Below are positions 12,301-25,496 of a stretch of 64,000 nucleotides of DNA, piece by piece. The first letter of the stretch is position 1; each line of letters starts with the position of its first letter. Location of the stretch: assembly GCA_013398015.1 (NCBI GenBank), contig VZRR01007593.1, positions 269,199 through 333,198 of the forward strand, written 5' to 3'. The notes under the pieces were generated by a model. The model saw nothing but the letters and a program-made list of their open reading frames with translations. It was not told the DNA's origin and searched no databases. Made by a program: the position numbers and the translations under genes. The DNA comes from Oreocharis arfaki (lineage: Eukaryota; Chordata; Aves; Passeriformes; Paramythiidae).

Positions 12301-14370
12301 CTAAGATGTGTGTTATTTCCTTTCCTACAAGAAAGAGAGTTTTTTCCTCCCCCTTCTCTCCTTCTGTGGAAGGCTGCCCTTCTGCATGTTACAGTCCTGC
12401 ATATGCGTTATCCATAAGCATAGTGAAAGGCTAAGTCTTTAAACACAGCTCTGCTTGACAAATATAGAAGGCAAATTGAGGCTGATAATTCATCAATAAT
12501 TTATTTCTCCCTCAACAGATATTTTTAACACAAACTGTGTGAACACTGAAGAATATAGATCAACCTAGAAAATTACTTATCCCATTAAGGTTAGTGGGAT
12601 GATTTGCATGGATAAAGTACACTCATGATACTTACTACAGGCTGTCCTCTATGGCGTGGGTTTTGAAGCTGTGCAGTCTGAAGTCCTGCTCTGAACTGGT
12701 ACCAGTTAGAATGAAGAAAAAGGCAATATTATCCACATACTACTACAGCTGTATCCTTTTGGTTTGAAAATTGAACAGAGGATTTTTAGATTTTTTTTCT
12801 GATTTCATTTTTCCTGACTTTGACTGGGCCTTGCACTTTTTAAAAAGTGAAATATTAGGCCAGAAAGCATTTTTTTTTCAACATTTCTTCTACATTGAAA
12901 ATAATTGTAAAATTTTAAACATAACCTATTCAATCATCTCTTTCCACTTTTAGATCTGGAGTACTTCTTTTGGAATACAACCACAAAAAAATTTGGGATT
13001 TCAGAGGTCATTTTCAACCAGTGTAAGTAGTCTGTGAGGTTCTAAATATTTTGGAAGTCTGTTCGAACCCAAAGCTTTTCTATTGAAAGTCAAAGCAAGG
13101 TTGTACTACTTTAAAACAAACTTATTAACAGTCAACAGAGCTCACTGCTTGGTAAGAACTATTTGTCATCTTCTGCTAGTTAGACAAAAATTTTTGCTAT
13201 ATAAATAGATTTATTTATATATAAATAGATATATATAATAGTAGTAAAAGTGATTCAAGAAGATTGTAGCCTAATCATGAGTGCAGGTGGTCTGAGAGCT
13301 GGGGACCCGAAGGCACTGGTCACCTGTTTCCTGGGATGCAGCTTTGGAGCTGGAACACCTCTGCTCCTCACCATGGCTTGCCTCAGCCAAGTGCAAGGCA
13401 TCAGCAGAAGCAAGGAAAATGCTTTTACTAAAATCTCATTCTGGCAACTCTTGGAATTCAGGAACTGTCTGCCTGGTAATGGTATTTTTGATTCCTCAGC
13501 CTTCTGGTTTGCAGGTATAAACTTGAGGGTCTCAAAACTTTTAGACTGCTAATTCATCTGTAGATGCCAAAATTTTTAAGAATCTGGTTCTTTTTCACTC
13601 CTGTAATTCTGTTAGGAAGAGAAACATCAACTGACTCTGGAACCCAGTGAAGATCCTTAGGGCTGCTGCCTTCACGTTGTGCAAAATTCTTCTAAACAGA
13701 ATGTTCCAGTGGTTTTGAAACAAAATTGTAGTAGTGTGGATGTTTTCCCTGCAACAGATTATATAGAAGCATCCTATTAACCAGTTCTTGTGGTTCCACA
13801 AACTGTTAGTGGAAGTTAAGTGGAAAGCATTTTTAAAATAGTGAGTGTAATGATCTGTATCCAGTTGTAGTTCCTGACTGGTAGTGGTGCCAGGAAAGGA
13901 ATTGTGCCTGGCCTATCGCCAGGGTATGACTGGGGGGACCAGGGACATGTAGGGCTTATATTTAACTTAGTAACTGCAGAAGAGGGTGAGACAGCTATAC
14001 AGTGACCAAGTGTGAGCGCAGATGTATGACATCCCTTGACCTTTATGGGATAAACACCAGACAGTACAACTGTCAAGCAAGAGAGAGCTCTGAGAGCTGC
14101 CAAAGCCATTTATTCTGCAAACCTTGCATAGAAAGCACTAAGGAGAAACTCGGAACTCTTCTGGTGTGAAGCTGGGCTAAAAATAGCTAAATTGTAGACA
14201 TGCTTTTTTTTTTTTTTAGTTTATGCTCTAGTTTCTTAGGATGGTGAAGCTACTGTAACACAAGGGAACAGGAAGTTATTAAAAAACCCAACAAAATTTA
14301 TTCACCAAGCAGCAATATTTGGATCACCATTACCCCAAATGACAGTATTCTCTGCTTAGTCCATAAGGAG
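9331..14370. other. No gene recognised
   Basis: Five kilobases without recognisable coding or transposon sequence apart from the AT-rich simple repeat at 13193-13243 and short homopolymer runs. Confidence 0.5.
13193..13243 (+). repeat. AT-rich TATAAATAGAT repeat
   Basis: ATATAAATAGATTTATTTAT is followed by ATATAAATAGATATATATAA. It is a short AT-rich simple repeat with partial self-complementarity. Confidence 0.7.
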
Positions 14371-14615
14371 ACTGTGTCAGGAGAGGTTTAGGCTGGATAT
14401 CAGGGAAAATTTTTCACCCAGTGGGTGGTTGGGCACTGGAATAGGCTCCTCAGGGAAGTGGTGACAGCGCCAAGCCTGACGGAGTTCTCGAAGTGTTTGG
14501 TCAATACTCTCGGGCACATGGTGTGAGTCTTGGGATGTCCTGTACAGGACCAAGAATTGGACTTCGACGATCCTGATGCATGCCTTCCAGCACAGGGTAT
14601 TCTATGATTCGATGA
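14371..14615 (+). mobile_element. CR1 LINE, 5'-truncated 3' end
   Basis: It starts at ACTGTGTCAGGAGAGGTTTA and runs through GGATATCAGGGAAAATTTTT, CACCCAGTGGGTGGTTGGGC and GGCACATGGTGTGAGTCTTG. It finishes with the tail TATTCTATGATTCGATGA. This is the end of CR1 ORF2 plus its 3' UTR in sense orientation, heavily truncated at the 5' end as usual for CR1. Scattered substitutions show it is an old copy. Confidence 0.9.
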
Positions 14616-17600
14616 CTTAATTGGCACATACACTTGACAGCAAGTACTTTCAGTCTGTCGCAAGCAGAGATGAGTAATCAGTATTAGACATTTGGCCCGT
14701 GCATAACAGTGTGTGTTTCATCCGACACACACACAATGTGCAAACAATGTTTCATTAACCCAGTTGATAATTAGTCAGAGCTTGTTTATGCTTTATCATA
14801 TTCATCCTGAAGCAGCTCATTGAATTATCCTACACTATAAATATTAACCTATTATTTCTCTAATATAATCCCTTGAAATAACAATAACAAAGTTCTAGGC
14901 TTGTCATGAAGGTTAATTTGCAACTGATGTTTTTGAGGAACCAGTTTACTGTCTGAAATGCTTTTCTTATAGTTGGCTTTATTGCTTTTGCTGTACTGAA
15001 AATCCTACAAGTTGATATTTGGATATGTTAAAATGAGATTACATATAAATAGCAGTTCAAACAGAACAATGTCAGTTTGTAATTTCTTCTGGAAAAATTA
15101 GGTATTTTGATTTGGGGATAATGACAACTAACCTTACATACTTAATATGCAACAATTGTGGCAAGAAATTTGGATCAACTCTAAAAATGACAAAGGTATT
15201 ATTCTTCTCCTCCCCTTCCAGAGAGGAATGGGAATCAGGGAACATTTATTTCCTTCCAATAATGTAGATAACTATGACAGTAATGGAAAGGAGGTGCTAC
15301 CAGAGTGATAGGTGTGTTTTTGTGAAAAGATGGTTTTGCAGTGACCTTGCTGTGAACTGCACTCAAAAACTATTCTCACTTCAGATGGCAATTATGTACA
15401 ACCTTCATCCTATTCCTGTTAAAATTTTTGTCATGGTTTTGACTATATGAATAATCTTTTCACTCTAACAGTGAAACAGCATGTTTTGAGATGTTCTAAT
15501 CTCAGGAAGAAAAGATCTGCCTCAGATTGCTGGAACCAAATTCGTTCATCTTTTAATTTTAGATAGCCTCTGAGTTCAGTTCTGAAGTGGGGAAGACGTG
15601 ACCAAACTGATTGTAAGTGACTTCAGATGCAGAAGGAGTAGGCCATGAGGTGGGCTTAGAGTATTGCAGGAGTTTTGATTTGACATGTTCATTACAGCTC
15701 AGCTTTAGTACTGGGATTTGAGCAGTTTATTAATGCAGTGAAATAGTTTTCTGTTTGTGCTTGCTTCTAGTACTTCCCTCCTTAAAATTCACAACGAAAA
15801 CATGTTAGAATATAGATAATATCTGCAGAGGAATAAATCTTACTGATGAAATGTGTGAATATCTGCTATCCAAAAGCTGGATGGACAAATAATCATAAAA
15901 AAATAAGATCCTACCCTTTTAGAGATTGCTTAAAGCTTTCCTTCTAAAGAGGGTGGTTTTTGTTTTGGCTTGGGGCTTTCTCCACATTTCTTCAGGGTTG
16001 TTTCACTGGTGCCCAATGCTATTTTCTCTTTAGTTTTTGCCAAAATATGCATTTCCAGCAACAAAGTATCAAGGTCATAGAGGGACACGGGCAGAGAAGG
16101 AAAACAAGAGGGAGAAGAGATGCTGAGGGAAATAAACAAGAAATTCCAAAGCATCGTGTCCCAGCTCCCTTCCCTTGAGTAGTCCTGGGCCAAACATCTG
16201 GTGTGAAAACATGACTGAAGGTGGGTGTGCAGGCTGTTTTTCTGGACCATTCCCACCTGTCACAGGAGAATGTGCTTCTCAGAGGTTAAGGTTTTTTTCT
16301 GCTTGATCATCCCTGTTCCAGCCCTCGGTGAAGAGGTGTGGGAGAGTGTTGCGTTTTGTTGTCAGCTAGGGAGTAACATTCACCTCTTGTATCTGCCTCC
16401 GGCTCCAAGATATTTAACCAACAGAAACGTGTACTGGGTTCACAGGGTTCAAATAAACACGTTTCAGCTCATGCACGTTGTGTTAGTCGGCTGTCTTGAG
16501 GGAAGTTATTTACAGCTGGTTGTGCCTACCTTTTGACCTCACTAGCTTTCTGCCCCCCTTCCCCAAATTCTTGATTGAGTTCCAAGGTATGACTAATGCA
16601 TTTCTTTAAATGCTTTGGGCTTCACAGCCCAGCTCTTTCACTTCAATGATTTGTTTCATCATGATCCTGTTTACTCATGTTTCAGTCAACAAGACTTGTT
16701 TGCTCCCTGAGGGGAACACAGGAGTAACAACGCCTAAAATTATTCCTAATCTAGTTCCAGCTACTACATGATGAGAACGATGAGAGTTTTATTATTGATA
16801 ATATAATCTTGTGAGGCATCAGATGGTTTGGTAGTGGGCATCAAGACAAGTGCTCAGGTACTTAACAGAGATGGAGATTAAAGAATGGTGATATTGAGGT
16901 TTAAAATGGAAGACTGTACCCTTCTACCAGTGAGTGTAAATCATTTGAGAGAACAGTTGTAGACATTTTCTGTTGTTTCATTTAGACATATCTAGGCTAG
17001 CATTTATCCAGAGATTTACCAGTATTACAGCTTCATTAAAATTTTATAGCTTAGGAAAAATGAAGTTACTTAATCAGTTCTAGTCCTGGTTTAAATACCA
17101 TTGATTTCTGTCTGAGAAACTGGTGGCAGGCAATGCAGGAAAGCCACCCCAAGGAGACATGGTAGAGAAGCTGCAAATGCTGGAAAATAACCATCTGTGT
17201 GTCTCCATCCATGCCAAACAGAAAGGGGAGGCTCTGGTCTGGCAGGGATTAGTATCTGGCAGGAGGTCTTTGGGGGAGTGCAAAGGAGCCCTTGAACTCC
17301 CTTTAATCCTCAGAGAGGTTCCTGTGGGTATGGAGTGATGGTATGACTATGAGCGTGATCTAAGCAGGAATTCAGGATCAGGGACTGGAGATGTCACTGG
17401 GACTTTATGTTCTTCTACGCCTACTCTCTTCTACTTGGCTGAAGTGAGAATTTTTCCCCATCCAGCGTGTGCGCAACTATTTATGTACTTTCTCCGCCAT
17501 GTCACCCCAAAAGACATTGAGATCCTGCTGAGTTGTTCACAGAGACATGATCATTAGCAGGGTTGCATGGAGGTCCACAGTGTTATGATCAAGACATTGT

Positions 17601-19591
17601 GCTCACAGTATGTGGAAAAGTTAATTAATTTCAACACAAGAGAATAAGATGTTGAAGTCACCTATTCATCTGAAAAAGCAAGTGGACATAGTAGATGAAG
17701 AGGACTTTTTTGTAGTTTCTCTTTAGTATCACAATATAGGAAGATGTAATATTCCAGGGAGGATCCTACAGACATGGGAGAGAAAGTGACTTAGTCTGGA
17801 ACCTCAGCAGGAAGATGGAATAAGACTCACACTGTCTTGTGCAACCAGGCTGATGACAGCAATACAGGCAGTTATCTGGGAAGGGTCCTAAGCCTTTGCT
17901 GGAATTCCAGGCACACAAGTTGGTTTTGTGTAAGAACTGTCCTCACACAGTTTTCTAGATTCTAACCAGTTTTTATGACTATAGTAATTTAAAGAATATA
18001 GTAATTAAGAAAAGGCACACTTTTTCTCCTGTTGAGATGCAAAAATCAAAAAGTAATTATACTGAGAGTGTTTGCTATTCCACCTACTGCAGCTGCTGCT
18101 TTGTCATTTCTCATTCCAAAACATGAGCAGGTGAATTCCTTTAATTTTTTACACTGCAATTGACAAGAACTCATCAGGTAAAATTTTTAGTTCTTGCTTT
18201 GCAGATATCATAGAGCTGATAAGTGAACACTGATAAAATCAAGTGACGCTTCAGCTGCTTTCTCCGAAACATACTGAAAGCCAGTGTTCACAAAACAGGA
18301 ACTATAATGGAGTTTCAGACACATCTAACCTCATTTAAACCTTAGATGCTGATGGCAGTGTTATGTCACTTTTTGGGAAAAAATGTGTCTTTCTTGTCAT
18401 TAATTAGGTGAATTCTATATTTGAAAGTCATGTCCCAGATATTTTAAAGCCTGTCTGATGCTTTCGATACTCCTCTGATTTAGACTGATATGAAAATAGT
18501 TGTTTTTGTAGCATTTTCCTTGTCAGGGGAAAGAATTTTGCTGCATCTTCATGTGTTCCAACTGGCATTTAAAATCTAATACGTTTTTTAATACTTATTC
18601 CATTAAATTGCACGTGTTTAACAGCAAAGGAAGAACATATTCTGCCATGTAATGTGCTAAAATAACACTAATGCATGCTGCTTCAGGCCTGTATGGTATT
18701 TGATAAAGAAGAAATTGTTCTGGGAGTTCTTTCTCTTCTATTCCCAAGCATTTATTTAAGGCAAAAAAACCAAATAAACAAACAAACCCAAACAAACAAA
18801 ACCAAAACAACACACGAACAAAAAACCAAAACAGAAACCAACCAACCAAAAAACCTGAAAAAACCAAACCTAAAACCAACCCGAAAATAAAATTAAATCA
18901 AACTCCCAAAGAATCTCCAAAACAAACCTCCCTCCCCAAACCAAAACCTGAACAAAAGGAACGTTAATCAGTCACAGTGACAAGGATAAGATGTACCCAG
19001 GCTGGACTGAGTGTGCTCATCAGTTAGAGTCCCTATCCAGCACATTCTTCCTCCAATTGTCACATATTTGTTTATGGAAAGATGAAGTTCGCCTCTGGCA
19101 AACAGTTCCCAAATTCCATCAACTTTGAGTATGGACAAGTTGGAGTTGAAAAATGAGTAATTTTTGCTGAACACTTGAGACAATATTCACCAGTATGTGT
19201 GGGAGGATTGAGTGAACCTGGCTAGACAGGGACTTCGCTACTGGATTTCCACTCTATCCCTTCAGTATTTTCCAGCTATAGTTAAGCTGTGTGAGCAGCT
19301 CAGAAAAAAAAAAAAAAAGGTCTATACGTGGTGTGATAAAAGGCACTGATGGAACACTGTAGCCTGCTCCAGAGCTGCTGGCTGCTAGGAGTCCGGCTTG
19401 ACCTGCTGAGCATATGGGGCCGTTTCGATCCAGCAGACACGAGCTAGTGAACTGGCAGGAGCAGGGCACACAAGCAGTAAAAAGTCCTCTTGCTAGGTCT
19501 AGATTTCTAGGAAGAGAAATGGTGAGGAGCTGGTGAGGACCACTTGCTAGATTTCTTAGGAAGGCTGACAAGGTTTTAGAGTGGTGGTAGG
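14616..19591. other. No gene recognised
   Basis: Contains the A/C-only tract at 18762-18957 and a run of about 16 A near 19303. The rest looks unique and non-coding. Confidence 0.5.
18762..18957 (+). repeat. A/C-only low-complexity tract
   Basis: About 195 bases made almost only of A and C on the + strand (G/T on the other), with units such as CAAACAAACAAACCC, CCAAAACAACACAC and CCAACCAACC. T and G occur only as rare interruptions. It is irregular, not a clean microsatellite. Confidence 0.85.
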
Positions 19592-19929
19592 GTGTTCCAG
19601 TACCTAAAGGGGGCCTGTGGGAGAGAGCTGGAGAGGGACTTTTTACAAGGGCATGTAGTGATAGGACAAGGGTAATTGTTTTAAACTGAAAAAGAGCAGG
19701 TGTAGATTAGATATCAGGAAGAAATTCTTTACTGTCATTGCAATGACACACTAAAACAGCTTGCCCAGAGAAGATGTTGATGCCTCATCCCTGGAAGTGT
19801 TCAAGGCCAGGCTAGATGAGGCTTTGAGAAACATGGACCAGTAGAAGGTGTCCCTCTCTAGGGCAGGAGAGTTGGAATTAGATGATCTTTAATGTCCCTT
19901 CCAATTAAAGACCTTCTATGATTCTATTG
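19592..19929 (+). mobile_element. CR1 LINE, 5'-truncated 3' end
   Basis: Sense-strand CR1 beginning near TGTTCCAGTACCTAAAGGGG. Recognisable blocks are AGATTAGATATCAGGAAGAA, ATTCTTTACTGTCATTGCAA, CTTGCCCAGAGAAGATGTTG and GTGTTCAAGGCCAGGCTAGA. It ends with the CR1 tail (CCTTCTATGATTCTATTG). It encodes the end of ORF2 with several disruptions and differs in subfamily from the copy at 14371-14615. Confidence 0.9.
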
Positions 19930-22900
19930 ACTCTGATTCACTCAGACACATGAAAAGGTTGTTCTTCAATCAATTTATTTTAAAGAGGATTCCTGTAGGA
20001 GAATAACACCAACTGAGGGAATGGGGAGCTGGGGTGCTACTGACTGTTATTAGCCTGGGTGTTCATAGCAAGGATGATCCAAGCCGTTGAAAACAGCAAA
20101 GCTCTTTTGTTCGAAGTAAATTGAGGGCTCACAGCACCCTCCTAAACCAAAGCCAAAATTCTTCAGTTAAGTTACCTCTGACAGGCTGTTTCAACTAACG
20201 AAGTACAGTTAGTAGGTGTTTCTTGGATCTCATTTATAAATAAATCTGTATAAAATTAAAAAGGAAAGATTAGGGCATGTCCCTATAGAAATATTGATGT
20301 TCCTTAGAAATCTTTCTGTTTGGATACCCTACACTTAAAAGTGAAATGTTAAAGGGTAGAGTCTTGATACCAAGTGCAGATGATTATAATGCTAAGATAT
20401 TTATTTGACTGACTGAACTTGATCCAAATGTAATTTGTCCTTTATGTGTTTCTCCTGAATTTTAGTGGATTGACTGGTAAGACTCAGGTGACCATACGAT
20501 TGTACAAATTTCAGGAAATAACATGGCGTGATATTTCCTAAGCAATAAATTAAGATCTTTTTCTTACAGCAGTCACAATGATGGGCCGTGACAATGACAT
20601 GCTAGGTACTTTCTAAACACAGAGAAGAGTCTATAGTGCAATGGAATGACATCCGAGAGGCAGACCAAGTAAAAGAGAAGAGGGAAGTAGACAGTGAAAG
20701 CTAATTGCTATTGAAACAAACAAGATTCTCCACAAGAGAAAACAAGATAAACAAAAATCCCTAAAGACCTCAGTAGTTTGTTTGGTGCTGGGGGTTAAAA
20801 GTGGAAATAATTATGGCCTGTAGAGAAATTCATATGTTTTGGCTGGAGAAGAGCTATTAGCAGAGGTATATAAACGGCTTTGTGAGAAACTGCCAGTCAC
20901 AGAGAAATGGATGATTGTTTAGCAGAGTGTGATGAGAGACAATGAATGTACACAATGACACATTTACAAAACTATGAAAATGGAAAAAAAATGCAAACCC
21001 AAACAGTCCTGTAATTTCAAGGAGAAACTGGGCAGAGGACTGCAAGACACATTGCAAAGGTAAATAACAAATGAAATATAGTGCATAGGGCCTACGTGAT
21101 AATTTCTTCTGTGCCATGACACATTTTCATTTTGCAGTCCTATCCCACTAGTACAGTAATAGTGAGAACACTAGTACAAGTAATGCACCACTAACGATGC
21201 TGCCAAATTCTTCCCTGTTCTCAGAGACAAATCACCTTCAGATGTGGTACACAAACATGAGAAGGAGTGGGAGGTATTTTGGGAGGACACGGAGCGGCCT
21301 TGCAATTAAAAAAGGCAAGAAGTTGTAAAGCCAAATAAACAACTCTGACCACATCACTGTTTCTATTCTAGATGAATCATCGGTATCTTCCTCACCTTTA
21401 CAAGTGGTTCTGTGTAGGCCTTGTCTATAGAGGGAAGATGTTCATGTCAAACAACCACAGACAACGATCTTAATTTGTTCCAAAGGTTGTTAAAAGTACA
21501 TTCTGGATGTTTCCAGCTTACTTTTTCCTCCTTCCATTTTGCATCCTTTCTTACTGCTCTTTGAAATAAGTCTTAGTTATCTAGAATGAGGTGGAGTATG
21601 AACCACTCCAATGTTCAGCTGCTTGATCCTGTTCCTTGTGGCCTATATAGCTGCAGGAGCAAGGTTTATTCCTGTCCCATTAGCCCTGGTGCTTTATCTG
21701 GCATGCATTGTTGCGACTTCTGTGGTAAGTGGGTACCCATCAGTGCGTGTGGCAGCAGCAGTAGCGGCAACAGCAATAACACTGTTTGGTGCAGTCTAAT
21801 CTGTGTGAGAAAGTGTTCTGTGCAGCCTGAAGGAGGTGTTGTAGAAGAGCTGTCAGAGTAGTAATCCCTTTCTACATGAAAGGAAATGAAAAAATGTCAC
21901 AAAAGCAGATTGAAAAGAGAACAGAAGGTGAGGGTTGCACGTATTCCAACATCACACAGCAAAGCTCAACGTTTCAAACAAATATAACAGCAAGGTTACA
22001 TTTGTAACCAGGGAAACAATTTTTCGGTGATGAAGGGCAGTGTGGGTGTAGGAGAGGCTTTTGTTGTTCAGACATAACCAGAGTAAAGGCAACAGTGTAG
22101 CAGTCTGCCTTCCTCCCATAGCTCGAGGCAGTAGCTCCAGGTACGGAAAAGGATGTCTGGGTAGGACTAAGCACCACGGGAGAGCAGCAGAGGTGTGGGA
22201 GTGGAGATCATGTCAGTGGGTGAGAAGTGCTGGCTGAAAAATACACTGGAAACTCTTTGGTGCCTCAGTGAAAGTGGGAGAGGAAGGGGAAGTAGAGCCT
22301 GCTGAGGAATCATTGCAGAGACTCCACTGCATCTTGCCATGGTGGGCTTACTTCTACTGACTTCAAAAGTGCTGCGGAAAGGGGTTCCTGGTTAACTGAC
22401 GACATCTGTGACTAGCCTCATGTTTGAATTTTTTTCTTTTCATCACAGATTCTGCTAGAAATATTAAGATATTACAAAAAATCTGCTGAAAGGAATGATT
22501 GAAAAAAGAAACAAAACAGTGAAATTGGGGTGAGCAGAGAGAGAATGAGGTGAGGGAAAAAAGGCTAGTTCTAACTAATTGAATGTGAATAAGATTCTTA
22601 AACTTATGTAAAAGTATTTAATGACCTTTTTGTTCACCCCATTATATTTCTAAGCTATATATTCTAATGGCTGACTCTGTTGCTTTCTGGACAAGAATGG
22701 ACTGCCAAATCAGCCATTTATTTACTCTCGTTATTAGGCTACACATCTTTTAAGCTGTGTAAAGAACAGTAGTGTATCACAATTGTTTTCAAGAGTAAAT
22801 GATTCGACTGCAGTATCCTCAGAGCAGGAATTTTATGGCCTGTGCAGTACTTGCCCAAAGAAGCCTTTGTAGAGCAGTATTTACTAGTGATGCTATCAAA

Positions 22901-25496
22901 ATGCTTGTAATAATAATCTCTTTTTAGCTTAGTGAACATTTTTACTTTAAAGAATTGAATGTCCGATGTACCTTAAAGATACACCCTACCCTGGGAAGGA
23001 TTTTTCTTTTCTGTAGTGAATTCAGTGTTCAGGGTTCACAGATTTATGGATTGCAACTATTTTATCTCCCACAAAATAATGAGAAACAATAACTGATAAC
23101 AATTTCTAGATAATGAAAAACAATAACTGCTAACCCTATCATGTATTTTTATATTGCTGTATTAGATGGTAATGCTCTAACCAACTTTGCTTGACAGTGA
23201 GTCAATCCTGGCATTTTACAATGCCTGCTGTAAAATGTCCTCCTAATTCAGGAGCTTGTTTAAGGACTTGCCTAGTCTATTAACATCTGAAAGAAGTGGG
23301 TTTATATTATTGGGGAGGATCTCTCTAACAGTACTTGCTCTTGGCATTTGGGATAGGTGGTGTATTTTGGCCAGCAACTGCTCAGGTCTACCATCCCCAA
23401 AAGCTCTGGATCATCTAAAATGGGATCTGCCCACTTCTGACCATTTCTCTCTTAGGTGAAGAGATTGTTGTTACCAGCTTTTTGCTGCCATCAGCCAAGA
23501 AAATGTTGTTCTAGTTGAAGGGATCTCATGAGCTGTGACTCATCCACATGAGTTAAAGTCAGGTAGGTCAACTCAAGCTATCTGGCTGGATAAACCAATT
23601 TTGAAATGGACAGGAGAGTGCTCCTGTAATCCATTTTCCAGTTTATAGCTGGCAGAGAATGGTAACAACCAACCATCAACCAGAACGCCTATTTACCAGC
23701 TAAGCTTTTCTCTAGTCCCCTGAATATTTATTTTGGGTTTTTTGTTTTCCCTGAGTGATCTGTGAGTCAGGAATACCAAACAAGAGTCTTCTGTATATGA
23801 ACTGTCCCCATATGATGTGAGTTTTCTGCAGTCTTTCTGACAGTTTATTCGTATTTAATTGCATTTGCCATATTCAGCCAAGCTGAGAATGAAATCTAAA
23901 TTAAAATGCTTGAGTAGGTCACAATGGATTTGGTTGCCAAACAATGCTTAGATAAATTAAATACAGGCTAATAATCTGTTCCCTTGAAATCTTGGAAGGA
24001 TGATGGAAAGAGAAATGTAAGAGCTAAAGTCCACAGGGAACCAAACATATTTTTATCAAGCAACCACTTACTGAAAGACCATCACACTCAAGGCTGTGTT
24101 TTCTGAGTGTAAAAAAGGGTAGAAGAAGCAGGTTCTGTTTGCACACAACAAGGCCCTTTATATTACCATTGCTTTTCTTGTCAGTGCCAACAGGGAGATG
24201 CATTACCCAATAGTCCTGATAATTAGTCTATCATCAGAAGGAGCTGGTGTTGCAAGTATGAGTAAAGATGAGGAAGCTAAAGATAACTCATCTGGAACAG
24301 GAAGGACAAGGTGGCTGGTGACTATCATCACTGCACTTCCACTCTGCAGGGAGAAAAATAGGTATAAAACACAAGGACATTTTTAGCTTCTGCAGAAGGT
24401 TTTACTGGATGCCTAACAATAGAAAAAACAACTCATTTTTTTGTTACATTTTCTAGGTTACTAGCTATAAGGAGCACCCATTTTCTCTCCAATTGCACTT
24501 GTGGTGTTAGGTTTAATTTCTGATCAGTAGAGAGAGACAGTAATTGAAGTCAAGCCCTCAAATTGTAGTGCCAGTTTGTGTAGCTGTTTTTCTCTTTAAG
24601 AAGCTACTTATTGATTTGTTACTTTCCTACTGTGATCCTCACCCTTTTTTTTCTTTAGCAGTTCTCTTTCCTGAAGAGTAAATAAATAATAAATAAACCT
24701 GGAGTTTGTTTTTCCCTCCCTGTCCTATGTGTATTATTTAGAAGAAGCTTAAACATCTCAACAACTTTACACTGTTTTTTCAACTTAACAAAAACAATCC
24801 ACATGATTTTTTGTTGGGGTTTTTTCAGAGACTCATATTCTTGAAGTCCTGGAGGCTATTCAGTTTTGCCACTTGAGAAAACATGTACACATTTCCAGAA
24901 GATACGTAGAACATTTTTCAGGTTGTTGATTGGAACTGATTATAACTGCTTGGGTTTTTCTGAAGTATGTAATCAGATTACATTTTATGTTTTGTCTTGC
25001 CTTTTTTATACCACCTGTTACAGACTCCTTGTAAACAACAGAAATATATAATGTAGTTCTTTAGCCAAGACTACATTTGCATAGCATGAACTTTTCATGA
25101 CTAGTCTTTGGAAAAGAAGGAAAAATAACATTTAATGAAAGGTACTTTTCATAACGAAACTGTGAATTAACAAGCATTTCTTTTAGCAGTAGTGCTGTTG
25201 TTGAAGGCCGTTACCCCTTGCCTTTATTCTCACCCAATACTTGAATAACTTTAATTCTACCCTTCATTGTCACAGGTGAAATGGGTTTACAAGCCAAATT
25301 TGCCTTTACAAATGGGGTTAGCTCAATTTAGTTATATACACTCTCAGTTGTAAAGATACAAATTGGTTCTGAGATCATACAGTGGGCTAGGTTAGAGAGC
25401 TCATCTGTGACAAAAGCTGGAAAAAAGACAGAAAAAAAAATTCACAAGCAAACCATCTTCATGAGCTGTAAAACTGAAGAGCTGAAACAAGGATGC
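19930..25496. other. No gene recognised
   Basis: Apparently unique. The only item of note is the small hydrophobic open frame at 21611-21799. Confidence 0.5.
21611..21799 (+). other. Small hydrophobic open reading frame, unproven
   Basis: A 62-codon frame starting with ATG whose product would be strongly hydrophobic. One segment spans about residues 2-16 and 22-40 (FSCLILFLVAYIAAG, then PVPLALVLYLACIVATSVV). A second, Ala/Val-rich one covers about 46-61 (VRVAAAVAATAITLFGAV). An overlapping frame at 21586-21861 is also open. I recognise no family. A consensus-like donor (GTG|GTAAGT) lies inside the frame at about 21724, which would also suit an exon end. The context is intergenic with no detectable partner. 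Length and composition can arise by chance in a locally GC-richer stretch, so this is recorded as a candidate only. Confidence 0.15.
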
